This document shows positions 1 to 9,321 of a stretch of DNA of 64,000 bases, one piece after another (positions within the stretch are counted from its first letter, which is position 1; the number at the start of each line of letters is the position of its first letter). The DNA is from G965247475 sp965247475 (lineage in GTDB: Bacteria > Chloroflexota > UBA11872): positions 310,001 to 374,000 of the forward strand of contig OZ252016.1 in the NCBI GenBank assembly GCA_965247475.1, in the 5' to 3' direction. The notes beneath the pieces were generated by a model, which searched no databases, was not told where the DNA came from, and saw nothing but the letters and a program-made list of their open reading frames with translations. A program made the position numbers and the translations under genes.

Positions 1-87
1 CGGGAGGGCGAGGGCGTTGGAATCGCGCCGAGCGCGCAGACCTTGCAGTGGCCGGGCAGTACCCGGGCGCCGACTGCACCGAGAACG

Positions 88-234
88 CTAGCAGCGAACG
101 TACCTCGTCGACTGACCTCGGCCACAGATTCCGCACGGCGGGAGTCGGTCGGAATCGTCGTTAAGCACGACTGACCAATCGCACTTGACGCAGCAGTACT
201 TGCCTTTGCCGGGCTTCTCGCCTATGTCGTACAT
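88..234 (-). CDS. Small zinc-ribbon protein (48 aa)
   Basis: A short open frame of 48 codons that begins MYDIGEKPGKGKYCC and ends at a TAG. It carries CVKC near residues 15-18 and CGIC near residues 34-37, a paired CxxC arrangement typical of a single zinc ribbon. The GEKPGKG lead-in followed by YxC and a late PPCxxC resembles a recurrent family of tiny bacterial zinc-ribbon proteins of unknown role. A GAGG lies about nine bases before the chosen ATG; an in-frame ATG three codons upstream would sit too close to that GAGG. A good promoter lies about 50 bases upstream of the coding region. Zinc binding is inferred; a specific function cannot be given. Confidence 0.6.
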   Translation of the reverse strand: MYDIGEKPGKGKYCCVKCDWSVVLNDDSDRLPPCGICGRGQSTRYVRC

Positions 235-291
235 CACAACCATCCTCGTCTTTCTAGGTTGTCACGACTTGTAGACACCGCTCGTTCGTAT

Positions 292-320
292 ATTGTACGG
301 CACGAACGGAAAGCGATCAA
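292..320 (-). promoter_or_regulatory. Sigma70-type promoter for the zinc-ribbon gene
   Basis: On the minus strand, TTGATC (315-320) and TACAAT (292-297) are separated by exactly 17 bases. Transcription would start near 285, giving a leader of about 50 bases before the zinc-ribbon ATG. The surrounding bases are clearly more AT-rich than the neighbourhood. Nothing else is seen between this promoter and the larE stop. Confidence 0.5.
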
Positions 321-491
321 TCACTGCTCGGCGAGAAACCCTGCCCGCAACTGCCGGCGCTGCCCTGGATTTCGGCCCCGTATCCAGTACGGGACAAGCT
401 GTGCGCCGGAATGATGAGACGGCTGCCTAGGGTGGGGCCGTTGCCAACAGGCGGGCAACCACGAGGGTCGCCCCTCGCGGGCGGCGCGGCG

Positions 492-1382
492 TCAGTCGGC
501 GACGGAGTCGCGGCCGGGGAGAACCGGCAGCTGCTCGTTCATGGAGCCGGAGCGGAAGCCCTGCAGGTCGAGCGTGACATACGCAAACCCCAGCGCCTTG
601 ACGCCCTGGAGGACGCGCGCCCGGAGCGCTTCGTCGGACGTGAGCCGGGCGAGCTCATCCACGGGGACTTCGATGCGTGCAATCGCGTCGTGGTGGCGGA
701 CCCGCAGCTCGCGAAACCCCTCGGCGCGCAGCAGCGCCTCGGCTCGCTCGATCTGACCAAGTCGTTCGGCGGTCACTTCGGTTCCGTAGGCGACGCGTGA
801 CGCCAGGCACGCCACAGCCAGCTTGTTCCAACTCTGGAGCTTAAGCCGCCGCGAAACCGCCCGCACCTCGGCTTTGCGAAGGCCGGCTTCCACGAGCGGC
901 GCGCGGGCGCCGCGCCGGCGGCTGGCGTCCATACCCGGACGGAAATCCCCCAGGTCGTCGACCACCGGGCCGTAGACCATATGCGGGATGGCGTGCTCGT
1001 CGGCGTAGGCCTGCAGGCGATCGAACAGCTCGGCCTTGCAGTGGAAACAGCGGAAGGCGTCGTTCCGTCGATAGGCCGGGTTGTCGAGCTCGTGGGTGGC
1101 GATGAGTTCGTGGCGGATGCCGATCGCGCGGGCGTAGCGCTCGGCGTCGTGTCGCTCGTGCTCGGCCAGACTGCCGGAGACGGCCGTGACCGCGCGGGCG
1201 TTGCCGCCCAGCGCGTCGAACGCCGACTTGGCGAGGAAGGTGCTGTCCACGCCGCCGGAATACGCGACGACCACGCGGCCGAGGTCGCGCAGGATCGCGT
1301 GCAGCCGATCGAGCTTGGCCTCGAGCGGGGCGTCCAGGTGGATCGAGGGAGCGAATGCGGCCGCGGTGCTCATGGACGCCAT
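492..1382 (-). CDS. larE: ATP-dependent sacrificial sulfur transferase LarE
   Basis: 296 residues, the usual LarE size. The PP-loop SGGVDS (residues 42-47) binds ATP for adenylylation of the pyridinium dicarboxylate substrate. The conserved ACLASRVAYG block near residue 190 probably contains the sulfur-donating cysteine of the L. plantarum type; a second pair, CFHC (112-115), is also present. LarE inserts sulfur into the nickel-pincer precursor used by lactate racemase and related enzymes. larB, larC and larA are not in this window. The gene is third in a tight run after the Rrf2 regulator and the JAMM protease, with a gap of one base to the latter. A second ATG four codons in is an alternative start. 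Confidence 0.9.
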   Translation of the reverse strand: MASMSTAAAFAPSIHLDAPLEAKLDRLHAILRDLGRVVVAYSGGVDSTFLAKSAFDALGGNARAVTAVSGSLAEHERHDAERYARAIGIRHELIATHELDNPAYRRNDAFRCFHCKAELFDRLQAYADEHAIPHMVYGPVVDDLGDFRPGMDASRRRGARAPLVEAGLRKAEVRAVSRRLKLQSWNKLAVACLASRVAYGTEVTAERLGQIERAEALLRAEGFRELRVRHHDAIARIEVPVDELARLTSDEALRARVLQGVKALGFAYVTLDLQGFRSGSMNEQLPVLPGRDSVAD

Positions 1383-1383
1383 C

Positions 1384-1818
1384 TTACGCGGGCCCGTGGG
1401 TGTCCACGATGGCCAGCGGATCCTCCTTGATACGGCCGCCGCGCAGCCAGAAGCAGCGCGCCACCGGCTGATCCGGGTTCAGCAACGAGACGATGATGAA
1501 GCGGGTGAATTCGCCGTAGCCGGATTCCACGGCGTGAGCGACATCGGTCGGCGAAGGGTACGCGTCGCTCATCGGGTGGGAGTGGTAGATGGCGAGCAGC
1601 TCCCAGCCGCGGTCGTCCTCGATCTCGCGCTCGATGCGGAGCTGGTCCTCGGGATGAATGGTGTAGCGCACGCGGCTCTGATCGAGGTTGCGAGCGCGGT
1701 ACACGTGCATGCCTCGGTCGGCCCGCCCGCCCACGAGCCCGCAGCATTCGAGCGGCGTCTCGTCGCGCGCGTGGGCGACGATCTCATCGACCTGGTCGCG
1801 CGTGAGTTGTAGCGGCAT
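1384..1818 (-). CDS. JAMM/MPN+ family metalloprotease (Mec-like)
   Basis: 144 residues forming one MPN+ domain. The zinc motif is complete: a glutamate in the PLECCGLVGG segment, then HSHP, then S and D at the JAMM spacing (HxH-x7-S-x2-D in HSHPMSDAYPSPTD). Bacterial stand-alone members remove C-terminal extensions from ubiquitin-like sulfur carriers, for example Mec acting on CysO-cysteine. That would fit a neighbourhood with a sulfur transferase and an Fe-S-type Rrf2 regulator, but no carrier gene is seen here. The start overlaps the last base of the Rrf2 stop, so the two are probably translationally coupled. Substrate is unknown. Confidence 0.85.
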   Translation of the reverse strand: MPLQLTRDQVDEIVAHARDETPLECCGLVGGRADRGMHVYRARNLDQSRVRYTIHPEDQLRIEREIEDDRGWELLAIYHSHPMSDAYPSPTDVAHAVESGYGEFTRFIIVSLLNPDQPVARCFWLRGGRIKEDPLAIVDTHGPA

Positions 1819-2255
1819 CAGATGCTATAGGCGGGACGCTCGCGGGCCTCTTGCATGTCGGCGGCCAACTCGGACAGCAGCACGCGGCGCAGCGCCTCGT
1901 CGAGCGCGGCGCGCACGCGCGTCCACACCGGCCGCTGCGAGCAGATGTCGGAAAGATCGCAGGCCGCGACGTCGTCGAGACAGTCGAGCAGGCTGAACGG
2001 CCCTTCCAGCGCCAGCACGATGTTGGCCAGGCTGATGGTCTCGGGGGGACGGGCGAGCTGGTGTCCACCCTGCGGCCCGCGCGTGCTGCGCACCAGCCCG
2101 GCCTTGCGGAGGCCGCCCATCACCTGATCGAGGTAGACGGGCGGCACGATCATCCGGCGGGCGATGTCGGCGCTCTGCACCGGCCCTTGTCCGGCATGGA
2201 TGGCCAGGTCGGTCATGGCGCGCACGCCGTAGTCGGCGCGCATCGAGATTCGCAT
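1818..2255 (-). CDS. Rrf2 family transcriptional regulator, cluster-binding type
   Basis: 145 residues. An N-terminal winged helix (about 1-65, MRISMRADYGVRAMTDLA with GPQGGHQLAR in the wing) is followed by three cysteines in LDC-x6-C-x5-C around residues 90-105. This is close to the spacing that holds the [2Fe-2S] cluster in IscR and the sensor in NsrR/CymR relatives. It heads the run with the JAMM protease and larE and probably controls them and itself in response to sulfur, iron-sulfur or redox status; that role is inference. No clear operator was recognised in the short region upstream of the ATG. Confidence 0.88.
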   Translation of the reverse strand: MRISMRADYGVRAMTDLAIHAGQGPVQSADIARRMIVPPVYLDQVMGGLRKAGLVRSTRGPQGGHQLARPPETISLANIVLALEGPFSLLDCLDDVAACDLSDICSQRPVWTRVRAALDEALRRVLLSELAADMQEARERPAYSI

Positions 2256-2377
2256 CGGGTGCGTGGCCTAGGACTCCCGGCCACCGCAAGTCTGGCATGA
2301 GGCGGCGAGATCGGACAACGGACGCCGTGAGCGGCGAGCAGCCGATCCGGCCGCGCGAATCGGCCGCGCGCGGCGGT

Positions 2378-2404
2378 TTAGCACTCGGCGTCGGCGACTG
2401 CTAA
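2378..2404. promoter_or_regulatory. CIRCE operator (HrcA binding site)
   Basis: TTAGCACTC, nine bases, then GACTGCTAA. This matches the CIRCE inverted repeat TTAGCACTC-N9-GAGTGCTAA with a single mismatch in the right arm. It lies immediately upstream of the -35 box of the groEL promoter, so HrcA bound here would block polymerase. The hrcA gene is not in the window. Confidence 0.88.
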
Positions 2405-2410
2405 TTTTGC

Positions 2411-2440
2411 TTGACGCTCGATTCGGCGCCTCCGTACAAT
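2411..2440 (+). promoter_or_regulatory. groEL promoter
   Basis: TTGACG (2411-2416) and TACAAT (2435-2440) with an 18-base spacer, seven bases after the CIRCE element. Transcription would start near 2447, leaving an untranslated leader of about 150 bases. A GAGAGGA sequence about nine bases before the groEL ATG serves as ribosome binding site. Confidence 0.75.
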
Positions 2441-2598
2441 TGCGGCGGTTAGCAGATTTGTGGCGGGCGCTGGGCTCGCCATTTCGTACCCCCTACCGGA
2501 AGCGGCGAGCGGGCCGCGCACCCTTGAACCTGAGGGTGTCGGGCGGCGGCCGCGTGCCCGCAATGGACTCAAGAGGGTGGCAGAGAGGATCTCCGTAG

Positions 2599-4230
<1,632 letters not shown>

Positions 4231-4251
4231 CCCTCAACGGCGCACTACCAG

Positions 4252-4285
4252 CCGCCCCGCCGACGACCGTCGGCGGGGCGGTTTG
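4252..4285 (+). terminator. Rho-independent terminator after groEL
   Basis: A perfect GC-rich stem with arms at 4252-4265 and 4268-4281 is followed by TTT. It starts 21 bases after the groEL stop. The T run is short but the stem is very stable. Confidence 0.8.
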
Positions 4286-4772
4286 CTATGCCGCGCAACC
4301 ACGTTCGCGACTCACTCACGACCACTCCCCCCGGTGAGGGGGAGTCGGCTCGTCGGGGGCCTGAGCCCCCGACGAGCCGGTGGGGGATACGACCCGCCTC
4401 CTCCCAGCACGCGCTTGATCGAGCAAGAACCCGGTGGCCCGCCCGTTAGGTGGAGGAGATTTCCAATCTCGATCTATCCCACCTCGAAGCGGCGGGCTAC
4501 CCGGTGAGGTCCACTCGCTCCATCTGGGACATCCCGAGCTGAGGGTCGGGCCACCTTGCCGTCCCCCCACCGCCGCAGCCGGCGTCGGCTTGAACGACCG
4601 GGCACATGGGCAACGCTTTCACGGGGAGAGTGATTGGAGCTGCTGTGACCCCTCCTCGGAGGAATGATTGGACCCGTTCGATCGGCGATATCGGTAGCAC
4701 CTAAGGTGGCGGTTGCGAGCGGCTCGCTGACAGCGGTTGATGTGTCGCGTCTACTCTGGAAGCGGGCCGGAG
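4286..4772. other. Gene-free region with a long hairpin repeat
   Basis: About 490 bases between groEL and the oppositely oriented CDF gene with no convincing coding frame. It contains a perfect 15-base inverted repeat with a CTGA loop (arms 4346-4360 and 4365-4379), preceded by a CTCCCCCCGGTGAGGGGGAG-like segment that resembles dispersed intergenic repeats. A further dyad lies near 4450-4485. I see no RNA gene or promoter that I would defend here. Confidence 0.4.
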
Positions 4773-5654
4773 CTAGCTCACGGCGGGCTCGACGTGGACG
4801 GTGACGTCGGCGACTTGGGGGAAACGGGCGCCGATCGCGTCCTCAACGGCGTGCGCGATGCGATGGCCGCGCCGGACGGTCATCTGCGGATCGACCTCGA
4901 TGTGGAGATCGACGAAGACCTCGTCGGCGCGTCCACGGGTCCGCACCTTGTGCCAGCTGCGGACGCCCTCGGTCCCGAGCACGACCGATGCGATGTCGCG
5001 ATCGGGAATGATCGCGGCGTCGAGCAGCACCGCCGCCCCGCGCCGCACGATTCGAACGCCGATGACGGCGACCGCGGCGGCGACGACCAGCGAGGCGGCC
5101 GCGTCCGCATGGGGGACGCCGGATGCCGCGAGTCCGATCCCGACGAGCACGCCAGCGGAAACCAAGACGTCGGCGGCGGTCTGATTTGCATCCGCGATCA
5201 GAAAATCGCTGCCGCAGGCGCGCCCGGCCCGGCGCGCGAACACCGCGACCGCGACGTTGACGGCGAGCGTCCCGATCATCACGGCAAACAGGAGAACGGA
5301 GATCTGAGGCTCGGCGCCGGTCTGAAGACGCCCCACGGCGTCACGCACGATCTCGACGATCAGCACCGCCAGCAGCGCGACGATGCCGAGGCTGGCGAGA
5401 GTCTCGACCTTGCGATGGCCATACGCGTGTGACCGGTCGGGCGGTCGGAGCGCGTAGGCGATCGCCGCGAGGCCCAGAAGCGAGGCGGACGCGTCGACCA
5501 GCGAGTGAAACCCGTCGGCTCGCACCGCCGCCGAGTCGGCGGCCGAGCCGGCCGCGATCTTGGCGAGCGCGACCGCCAGGTTCGCGGCAGCGACCGCGAT
5601 CAGAGCCCAGCGGGCGCGCCGAAGGGACGTTCGCTGTGGATCGAGAGCCGCCAT
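4773..5654 (-). CDS. Cation diffusion facilitator (CDF) family transporter
   Basis: About 293 residues from the chosen ATG; an upstream in-frame ATG at 5741 would add 29 non-conserved residues. Six membrane helices are followed by a cytoplasmic ferredoxin-like domain (VHPDxxxV-type end, WHKVRTRGRADEVFVDLHIEVDP seen in part). The helix II metal site is HSLVD (HxxxD); the matching helix V site reads QTAAD (QxxxD), where His or Asp is commoner. CDF proteins export divalent metals (Zn, Mn, Fe, Co) by proton antiport. It heads the metal block; the upstream region contains a dyad shared with the oxidase-ZIP operon. The transported metal cannot be told from sequence alone. Confidence 0.9.
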   Translation of the reverse strand: MAALDPQRTSLRRARWALIAVAAANLAVALAKIAAGSAADSAAVRADGFHSLVDASASLLGLAAIAYALRPPDRSHAYGHRKVETLASLGIVALLAVLIVEIVRDAVGRLQTGAEPQISVLLFAVMIGTLAVNVAVAVFARRAGRACGSDFLIADANQTAADVLVSAGVLVGIGLAASGVPHADAAASLVVAAAVAVIGVRIVRRGAAVLLDAAIIPDRDIASVVLGTEGVRSWHKVRTRGRADEVFVDLHIEVDPQMTVRRGHRIAHAVEDAIGARFPQVADVTVHVEPAVS

Positions 5655-5666
5655 CGGCAGGTCTAA

Positions 5667-5691
5667 TTGTGGCCTACGATCAACAATAGTA
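5667..5691 (-). promoter_or_regulatory. Candidate metal-regulator operator and -10 box of the CDF gene
   Basis: A dyad TTGT-N12-ACAA spans 5667-5686. On the minus strand a TACTAT -10 box (5686-5691) abuts it, so the dyad would cover the transcription start about 13-32 bases before the ATG. No good -35 hexamer is present, which would suit an activated promoter. The same dyad with the same spacing lies in the promoter of the multicopper oxidase operon. Confidence 0.35.
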
Positions 5692-5964
5692 CGACACTTT
5701 ACATCGATCGTATCGAGCAATGCGATCGCGTTGATTCGCACGCTGACTTGTTGACGAAGACCTAGATTGTTGCCCTATGACATGAGCATATTTGGGACAG
5801 TGAGAACGATATTTCGGTTGGTGTAACTCTCATCTTAGCGCGACGCGCCCCTCGGCGGAGAAGCGCCAATGCCATCTGCTGCCATTCATTCAAGGGACGC
5901 GGGACAGGCCCTTCGACCGGCTCGGGGTGATGACAGGGGCGGGGCGGAGCGTCGGGTCGCTGGG
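5692..5964. other. Intergenic region with AT-rich stretch and dispersed repeat
   Basis: Together with the operator above, this separates the CDF gene from the ZIP stop. About 5692-5840 is AT-rich with no open frame that I would support. Around 5901-5940 lies a copy of the dispersed intergenic repeat that contains GGACAGGCCCTTCGAC. No RNA gene was recognised. Confidence 0.35.
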
Positions 5965-7188
5965 CTAGCTGACCACCAGCAGGCCGGTGCCGTACATGAT
6001 GAGCAGGCCGACGGCGAGGCCGGCGGCGTTGAGCCTGCTCGCCAGCGAACCGTCCGGGGTGGTGGCCATCAGACGCGCGATCTGCCAGACGACCTGGAAG
6101 ATCGCGCCCGCGCCCACGGCGAGAAACAGCGTAGACAGGATGGGCGAGAAGGCGAATCCGCCCAGCCAGGCGCCGAAGATGGCCGGCACGCCCGCGATGA
6201 GACCGGCCGCAACGAGATGCGGGACCGCGCGCGCGAGCCTCATCTGGCCGCGTGCGAGCGGGGCGGCGATCGCCAGGCCCTCGGTAGTGTTGTGGGCGGC
6301 GAAACCAATGACCAGGAAGGTGCCGAGCGCAATCGCCCCGGTGGCGTAGGCGGCGCCGATCGCGAGTCCCTCGCCGAGGTTGTGGAGGCCGATCCCGACC
6401 GCGATCGTATAGGCCAGGGTGAGCGGGTTGATGCCGGCCGTCTCGGCCCTGCGCTCTCGCCATCGGTCCACGACCGAGACGGCGAGGAAGGCGAGGATGA
6501 ATCCGACGGCCACGAGGCCGATGCCCTGGAACGCGCCGGCGACGCCGGCCGAGTCCTCGATCGCCTCGTCCACCGAATCCACGCCCAGGAACAGCAAGAG
6601 CCCGATCGTGAGGCTGAGGAAGAAATTGATCCAGCGACTCGACAGCCGCCGCAGGAACGGGAACCAGATGACGCCGATGAGGACCGGAATCACGCCGACG
6701 TAGACCCCCAGCAGCGTAAAGGTGGCGAAGAAGGTGCCGCCCGGCTGCGGCGTCGCGGTGGCGACGTCGATGGCGGTCTCGAAGATCACGCCCGACGAGC
6801 TGATGAGCGCGATCGATAGCGGCTCGCCGTCCACCCACGGGTACGGAATGCTGACCGTGGCGCGGCCCAAGCGCGGAACCAACGGATCCGGATCGACGGT
6901 GAAGTTCCAGATGGCCTCGTCGACCGCGACCTGGGCGATCGTGACCGGTTCGGGACCGCCGTTGACGATCTCGACGTGAGCTCCGCCTCGATCGAAGCTG
7001 GTGCGCTCGATGGTGAGCTCCTCGATCGGCGGGAACGCCGCCTCGAACACGCCGGCCGGGCCGAAGCGCGCGAAGAGGAAGAGCACGAGGCCGAGCAGCA
7101 GCAGCGGCACCAGGCCGAACACCCAGAACCCGGCATCGAGCGTGGTCCGGCCGGCGGGCGAGGGCGTGGGCGTCGCGCGCGTAGCCAT
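5965..7188 (-). CDS. ZIP family metal transporter with an N-terminal extracytoplasmic domain
   Basis: 407 residues. A first membrane helix (about 18-45) is followed by a roughly 100-residue region without helices, rich in beta-type sequence, that ZIP proteins of the ZupT class normally lack. The transporter proper starts near residue 155. Its metal-site helices contain HNLGEGLAIG (near 270) and HNTTEGLAIA (near 305), the two HNxxEG-type motifs of ZIP importers. The start overlaps the tail of the multicopper oxidase gene region by close spacing (stop 7191, start 7188), so the two are probably co-translated. The extra domain could receive or sense a metal delivered by the oxidase; this is inference. 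Substrate (Zn, Mn, Fe or Cu) is undetermined. Confidence 0.85.
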   Translation of the reverse strand: MATRATPTPSPAGRTTLDAGFWVFGLVPLLLLGLVLFLFARFGPAGVFEAAFPPIEELTIERTSFDRGGAHVEIVNGGPEPVTIAQVAVDEAIWNFTVDPDPLVPRLGRATVSIPYPWVDGEPLSIALISSSGVIFETAIDVATATPQPGGTFFATFTLLGVYVGVIPVLIGVIWFPFLRRLSSRWINFFLSLTIGLLLFLGVDSVDEAIEDSAGVAGAFQGIGLVAVGFILAFLAVSVVDRWRERRAETAGINPLTLAYTIAVGIGLHNLGEGLAIGAAYATGAIALGTFLVIGFAAHNTTEGLAIAAPLARGQMRLARAVPHLVAAGLIAGVPAIFGAWLGGFAFSPILSTLFLAVGAGAIFQVVWQIARLMATTPDGSLASRLNAAGLAVGLLIMYGTGLLVVS

Positions 7189-7190
7189 CG

Positions 7191-8390
7191 CTAGCCCTCC
7201 TCGACCGCTTCGAAGAAACCCATCCAGCCGAGCTCGGCGAACTCACTCTGGTGGGCGTGGAACATGTAGCTGCCGGGAGCGTTCAGCGTGAACTCGAGGA
7301 TGTGCCGCTCGCCCTGGCACAGCATCACGGTGTCGGTGAAGTCGAACTGATCCATCGAGGTCCCGGTGCGGTAGACCCGGAACATCTCGGCATGGAGATG
7401 GAACGAGTTGAGCAGGTCGAACTCGGTCAGGTTCGACAGATAGACCCGTTGCAGCTCTCCGACCCTCACCTTGATCGGGTGCTTGAGGTAGTGGAACGCC
7501 ACGGTGTTCACCGCGTAGAACGTGTTCACCCCGTCGAACTCGGTCGAGAACCCGTTCATCACCATCACCATCTCGCGGGCCGGCGCGCGGCCCTCCGGCG
7601 GATCGATGATGAAGGTGCCGTAGAGGCCCTTGTGGATGTGGCGCTTCAGTGGGACCGAGTGGCAGTGGTAGATGTGCAGGCCCCACGGCTGGGCCTCGAA
7701 CTCATAGATGAAGTCGTCGCCGACGCGCACGACCTCGAACACCCCGTCCATGTTCGTCGGGTGAATGCCGTGAAAATGGATGGTGTGCGGGTGTGAGCCG
7801 GCGTTCGTGAACCGGACCCGGATAACGTCGCCGGCCGTGCAGCGAATGGTCGGGCCGGGCACGTGGCCGTTGTAGGTCCAGGCCGGAAAGAACACGCCCG
7901 GCGCTACCTCGATCTCCTTGTCGACGGCCACCAGCACGTATTCGCGCAGCGTGCGCCCGTCGGGCAGCGTGCTCACCACGCCGGAGTTGAAATCCTCGAG
8001 GTAGGCCATGGGGTCGAACGCGCTGGTATCGACGTCGCCTACGGCGCCGGCCAGCTCGTGCGTGTGATCGAACTCGTCGTTGGGATCGATCGGACCAACG
8101 AACGCCGCGGCCTGCGCCGGCGTGAGCGCGTCCGCCGCGCGGGCGCGCCGGCCCGAGTCAAGCGTGGCCAGCGAGGCCGCCCCCGCGATGCCCGCCGCGC
8201 CAACGGCCGACCCGCGAAGGAGTCCCCGCCGGCTGATCGTGTGCTGGCGGGGTGGGAGCGGTCGGCTTCCGAACCGCCGGACCAGGGGGGCGATCAGGCC
8301 GCCGTAGAGGCGGCGCGCCGAGAGGTCCCGCGGGCTCTTTGGGCGATCGGCGGGCTTGGCGCCGGACGCGGCCGGTGGATCACGTGTCAT
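7191..8390 (-). CDS. Two-domain multicopper oxidase, Tat-exported
   Basis: 399 residues. A twin-arginine signal (SRRGLLRGSAVGAAGIAG, about 53-70) follows an unusually long N-terminal lead. Domain 1 has HTIHFHGIHP and the type-1 copper pattern YHCHSVPLKRH. Domain 2 has FHLHAEMF and FHAHQSEFAELGWMG. Because domain 2 shows HAH rather than HCH, only domain 1 keeps a type-1 site, as in the two-domain laccase and nitrite-reductase-like group; the trinuclear site would form between subunits of a trimer. The enzyme would oxidise metals or phenols with oxygen outside the membrane. Coupling to a ZIP importer suggests metal oxidation linked to uptake. Confidence 0.88.
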   Translation of the reverse strand: MTRDPPAASGAKPADRPKSPRDLSARRLYGGLIAPLVRRFGSRPLPPRQHTISRRGLLRGSAVGAAGIAGAASLATLDSGRRARAADALTPAQAAAFVGPIDPNDEFDHTHELAGAVGDVDTSAFDPMAYLEDFNSGVVSTLPDGRTLREYVLVAVDKEIEVAPGVFFPAWTYNGHVPGPTIRCTAGDVIRVRFTNAGSHPHTIHFHGIHPTNMDGVFEVVRVGDDFIYEFEAQPWGLHIYHCHSVPLKRHIHKGLYGTFIIDPPEGRAPAREMVMVMNGFSTEFDGVNTFYAVNTVAFHYLKHPIKVRVGELQRVYLSNLTEFDLLNSFHLHAEMFRVYRTGTSMDQFDFTDTVMLCQGERHILEFTLNAPGSYMFHAHQSEFAELGWMGFFEAVEEG

Positions 8391-8531
8391 GAGGTCTGGC
8401 CGCGCGCTTCAGCCGACTCGCGGCGAAGCGACGTCCGTCGCGGGCGCACGTTGGCCCGTTCGCCCATGAACCTGGTCTTTCCGGCAGTCAGTCTAGGGAT
8501 CGCCTAGCGTGCCGCGATGTTTGGCGATCCA

Positions 8532-8560
8532 ATAATATTGTTCATAAGCATAAACAACAA
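8532..8560 (-). promoter_or_regulatory. Promoter of the oxidase-ZIP operon with an embedded dyad
   Basis: On the minus strand TTGTTG (8555-8560) and TATTAT (8532-8537) stand 17 bases apart. The spacer and part of the -35 box form the dyad TTGT-N12-ACAA (8538-8557), symmetric at 14 of 20 positions. A repressor bound here would cover the promoter. A leader of about 135 bases precedes the oxidase ATG. The rest of the gap to the next gene (8561-8770) holds a dispersed repeat around 8651-8695 and no supported gene. Confidence 0.55.
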
Positions 8561-8770
8561 TTCCGTGAATTACAAGACCCCCGCTGACCGAAATGCGGGC
8601 TACTGCCAGAAGGTCGGAGCGGCGGTAATGGCCGCGGTTCTGTGGGTGGTGGGTTGGTCGCCCCGCCCTTCGACAGGCCCCGGGGCGAACGGATGGGGTG
8701 TGAGTGCGCCCTGTAGACTTGGCCGGGTGATTCTCCGATGACCGTCCGGCCTGAAGCTGTGGAGGGACGT

Positions 8771-9100
8771 ATGCAGGACATGGAGCCAGCCGACGATAGG
8801 TACCCGGTTGATGTCGCCATCGAGTATCCCGAGCACAGTTCCCGCCTGCTGGCGCTGGCGGCGCTGCTTTTCTTCGTCATCAAGACCTTGCTGCTCCTTC
8901 CACACATTATCTTGCTCTCCGTCCTGGGGATGGGTGCTTTCGTGGCCGCCCTGTTTGGCTGGATCGCAGTCCTGGTCACGGGTACATACCCACGCGGCCT
9001 GTTCGATTTGCAGGTCGGCGTACTGCGTTGGAATACCCGGGCGGACGCCTATTTCCTGAGCCTGACCGACCGCTATCCCCCCTTCCGCCTTTTCGACTAG
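8771..9100 (+). CDS. DUF4389 family membrane protein
   Basis: 109 residues from the ATG preceded by GGAGGG at five bases; the longer frame from 8738 runs into repeat-derived sequence. A hydrophobic hairpin (LLALAALLFFVIKTLLLLPH then ILLSVLGMGAFVAALFGWIAVLVTG) is followed by a conserved cytoplasmic end with VGVLRWNTRADAYFLSLTDRYPPF. That C-terminal block is the signature of DUF4389 proteins, which occur singly or in tandem in actinobacteria and Chloroflexota. Function is unknown. Confidence 0.8.
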   Translation: MQDMEPADDRYPVDVAIEYPEHSSRLLALAALLFFVIKTLLLLPHIILLSVLGMGAFVAALFGWIAVLVTGTYPRGLFDLQVGVLRWNTRADAYFLSLTDRYPPFRLFD

Positions 9101-9321
9101 ACCAACCGGCCAGGAATCCCGGCAACGGACGGCGCACCGCCATCCTGCTGGTTCGACGAACGGGGAGAGGTTCCCTTTGATGTCAGTGCGCGGCATGACG
9201 TGATGTCGCCATCTGGGGGTACGGGGACGGCTCGGTTCGTTCGACGAACGGGCAGTGAGGTCGATCCGCGCCGCGAATGGCCGACGCGGCTCGCCGCCTT
9301 GTTTTCTCGGGAGATCGAGAG

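Noticed and set aside
4316..4570. 84-codon frame in the groEL-CDF gap
   Set aside because: Its translation comes from a palindromic repeat and shows no family pattern.
5762..7246. 494-codon frame overlapping the ZIP gene
   Set aside because: Same strand but out of frame with ZIP and made mainly of Arg, Gly and Pro; the conserved HNxxEG motifs lie in the other frame.
8517..8741. 74-codon frame between the oxidase and DUF4389 genes
   Set aside because: Starts inside the promoter region of the oxidase operon and runs through a dispersed repeat.
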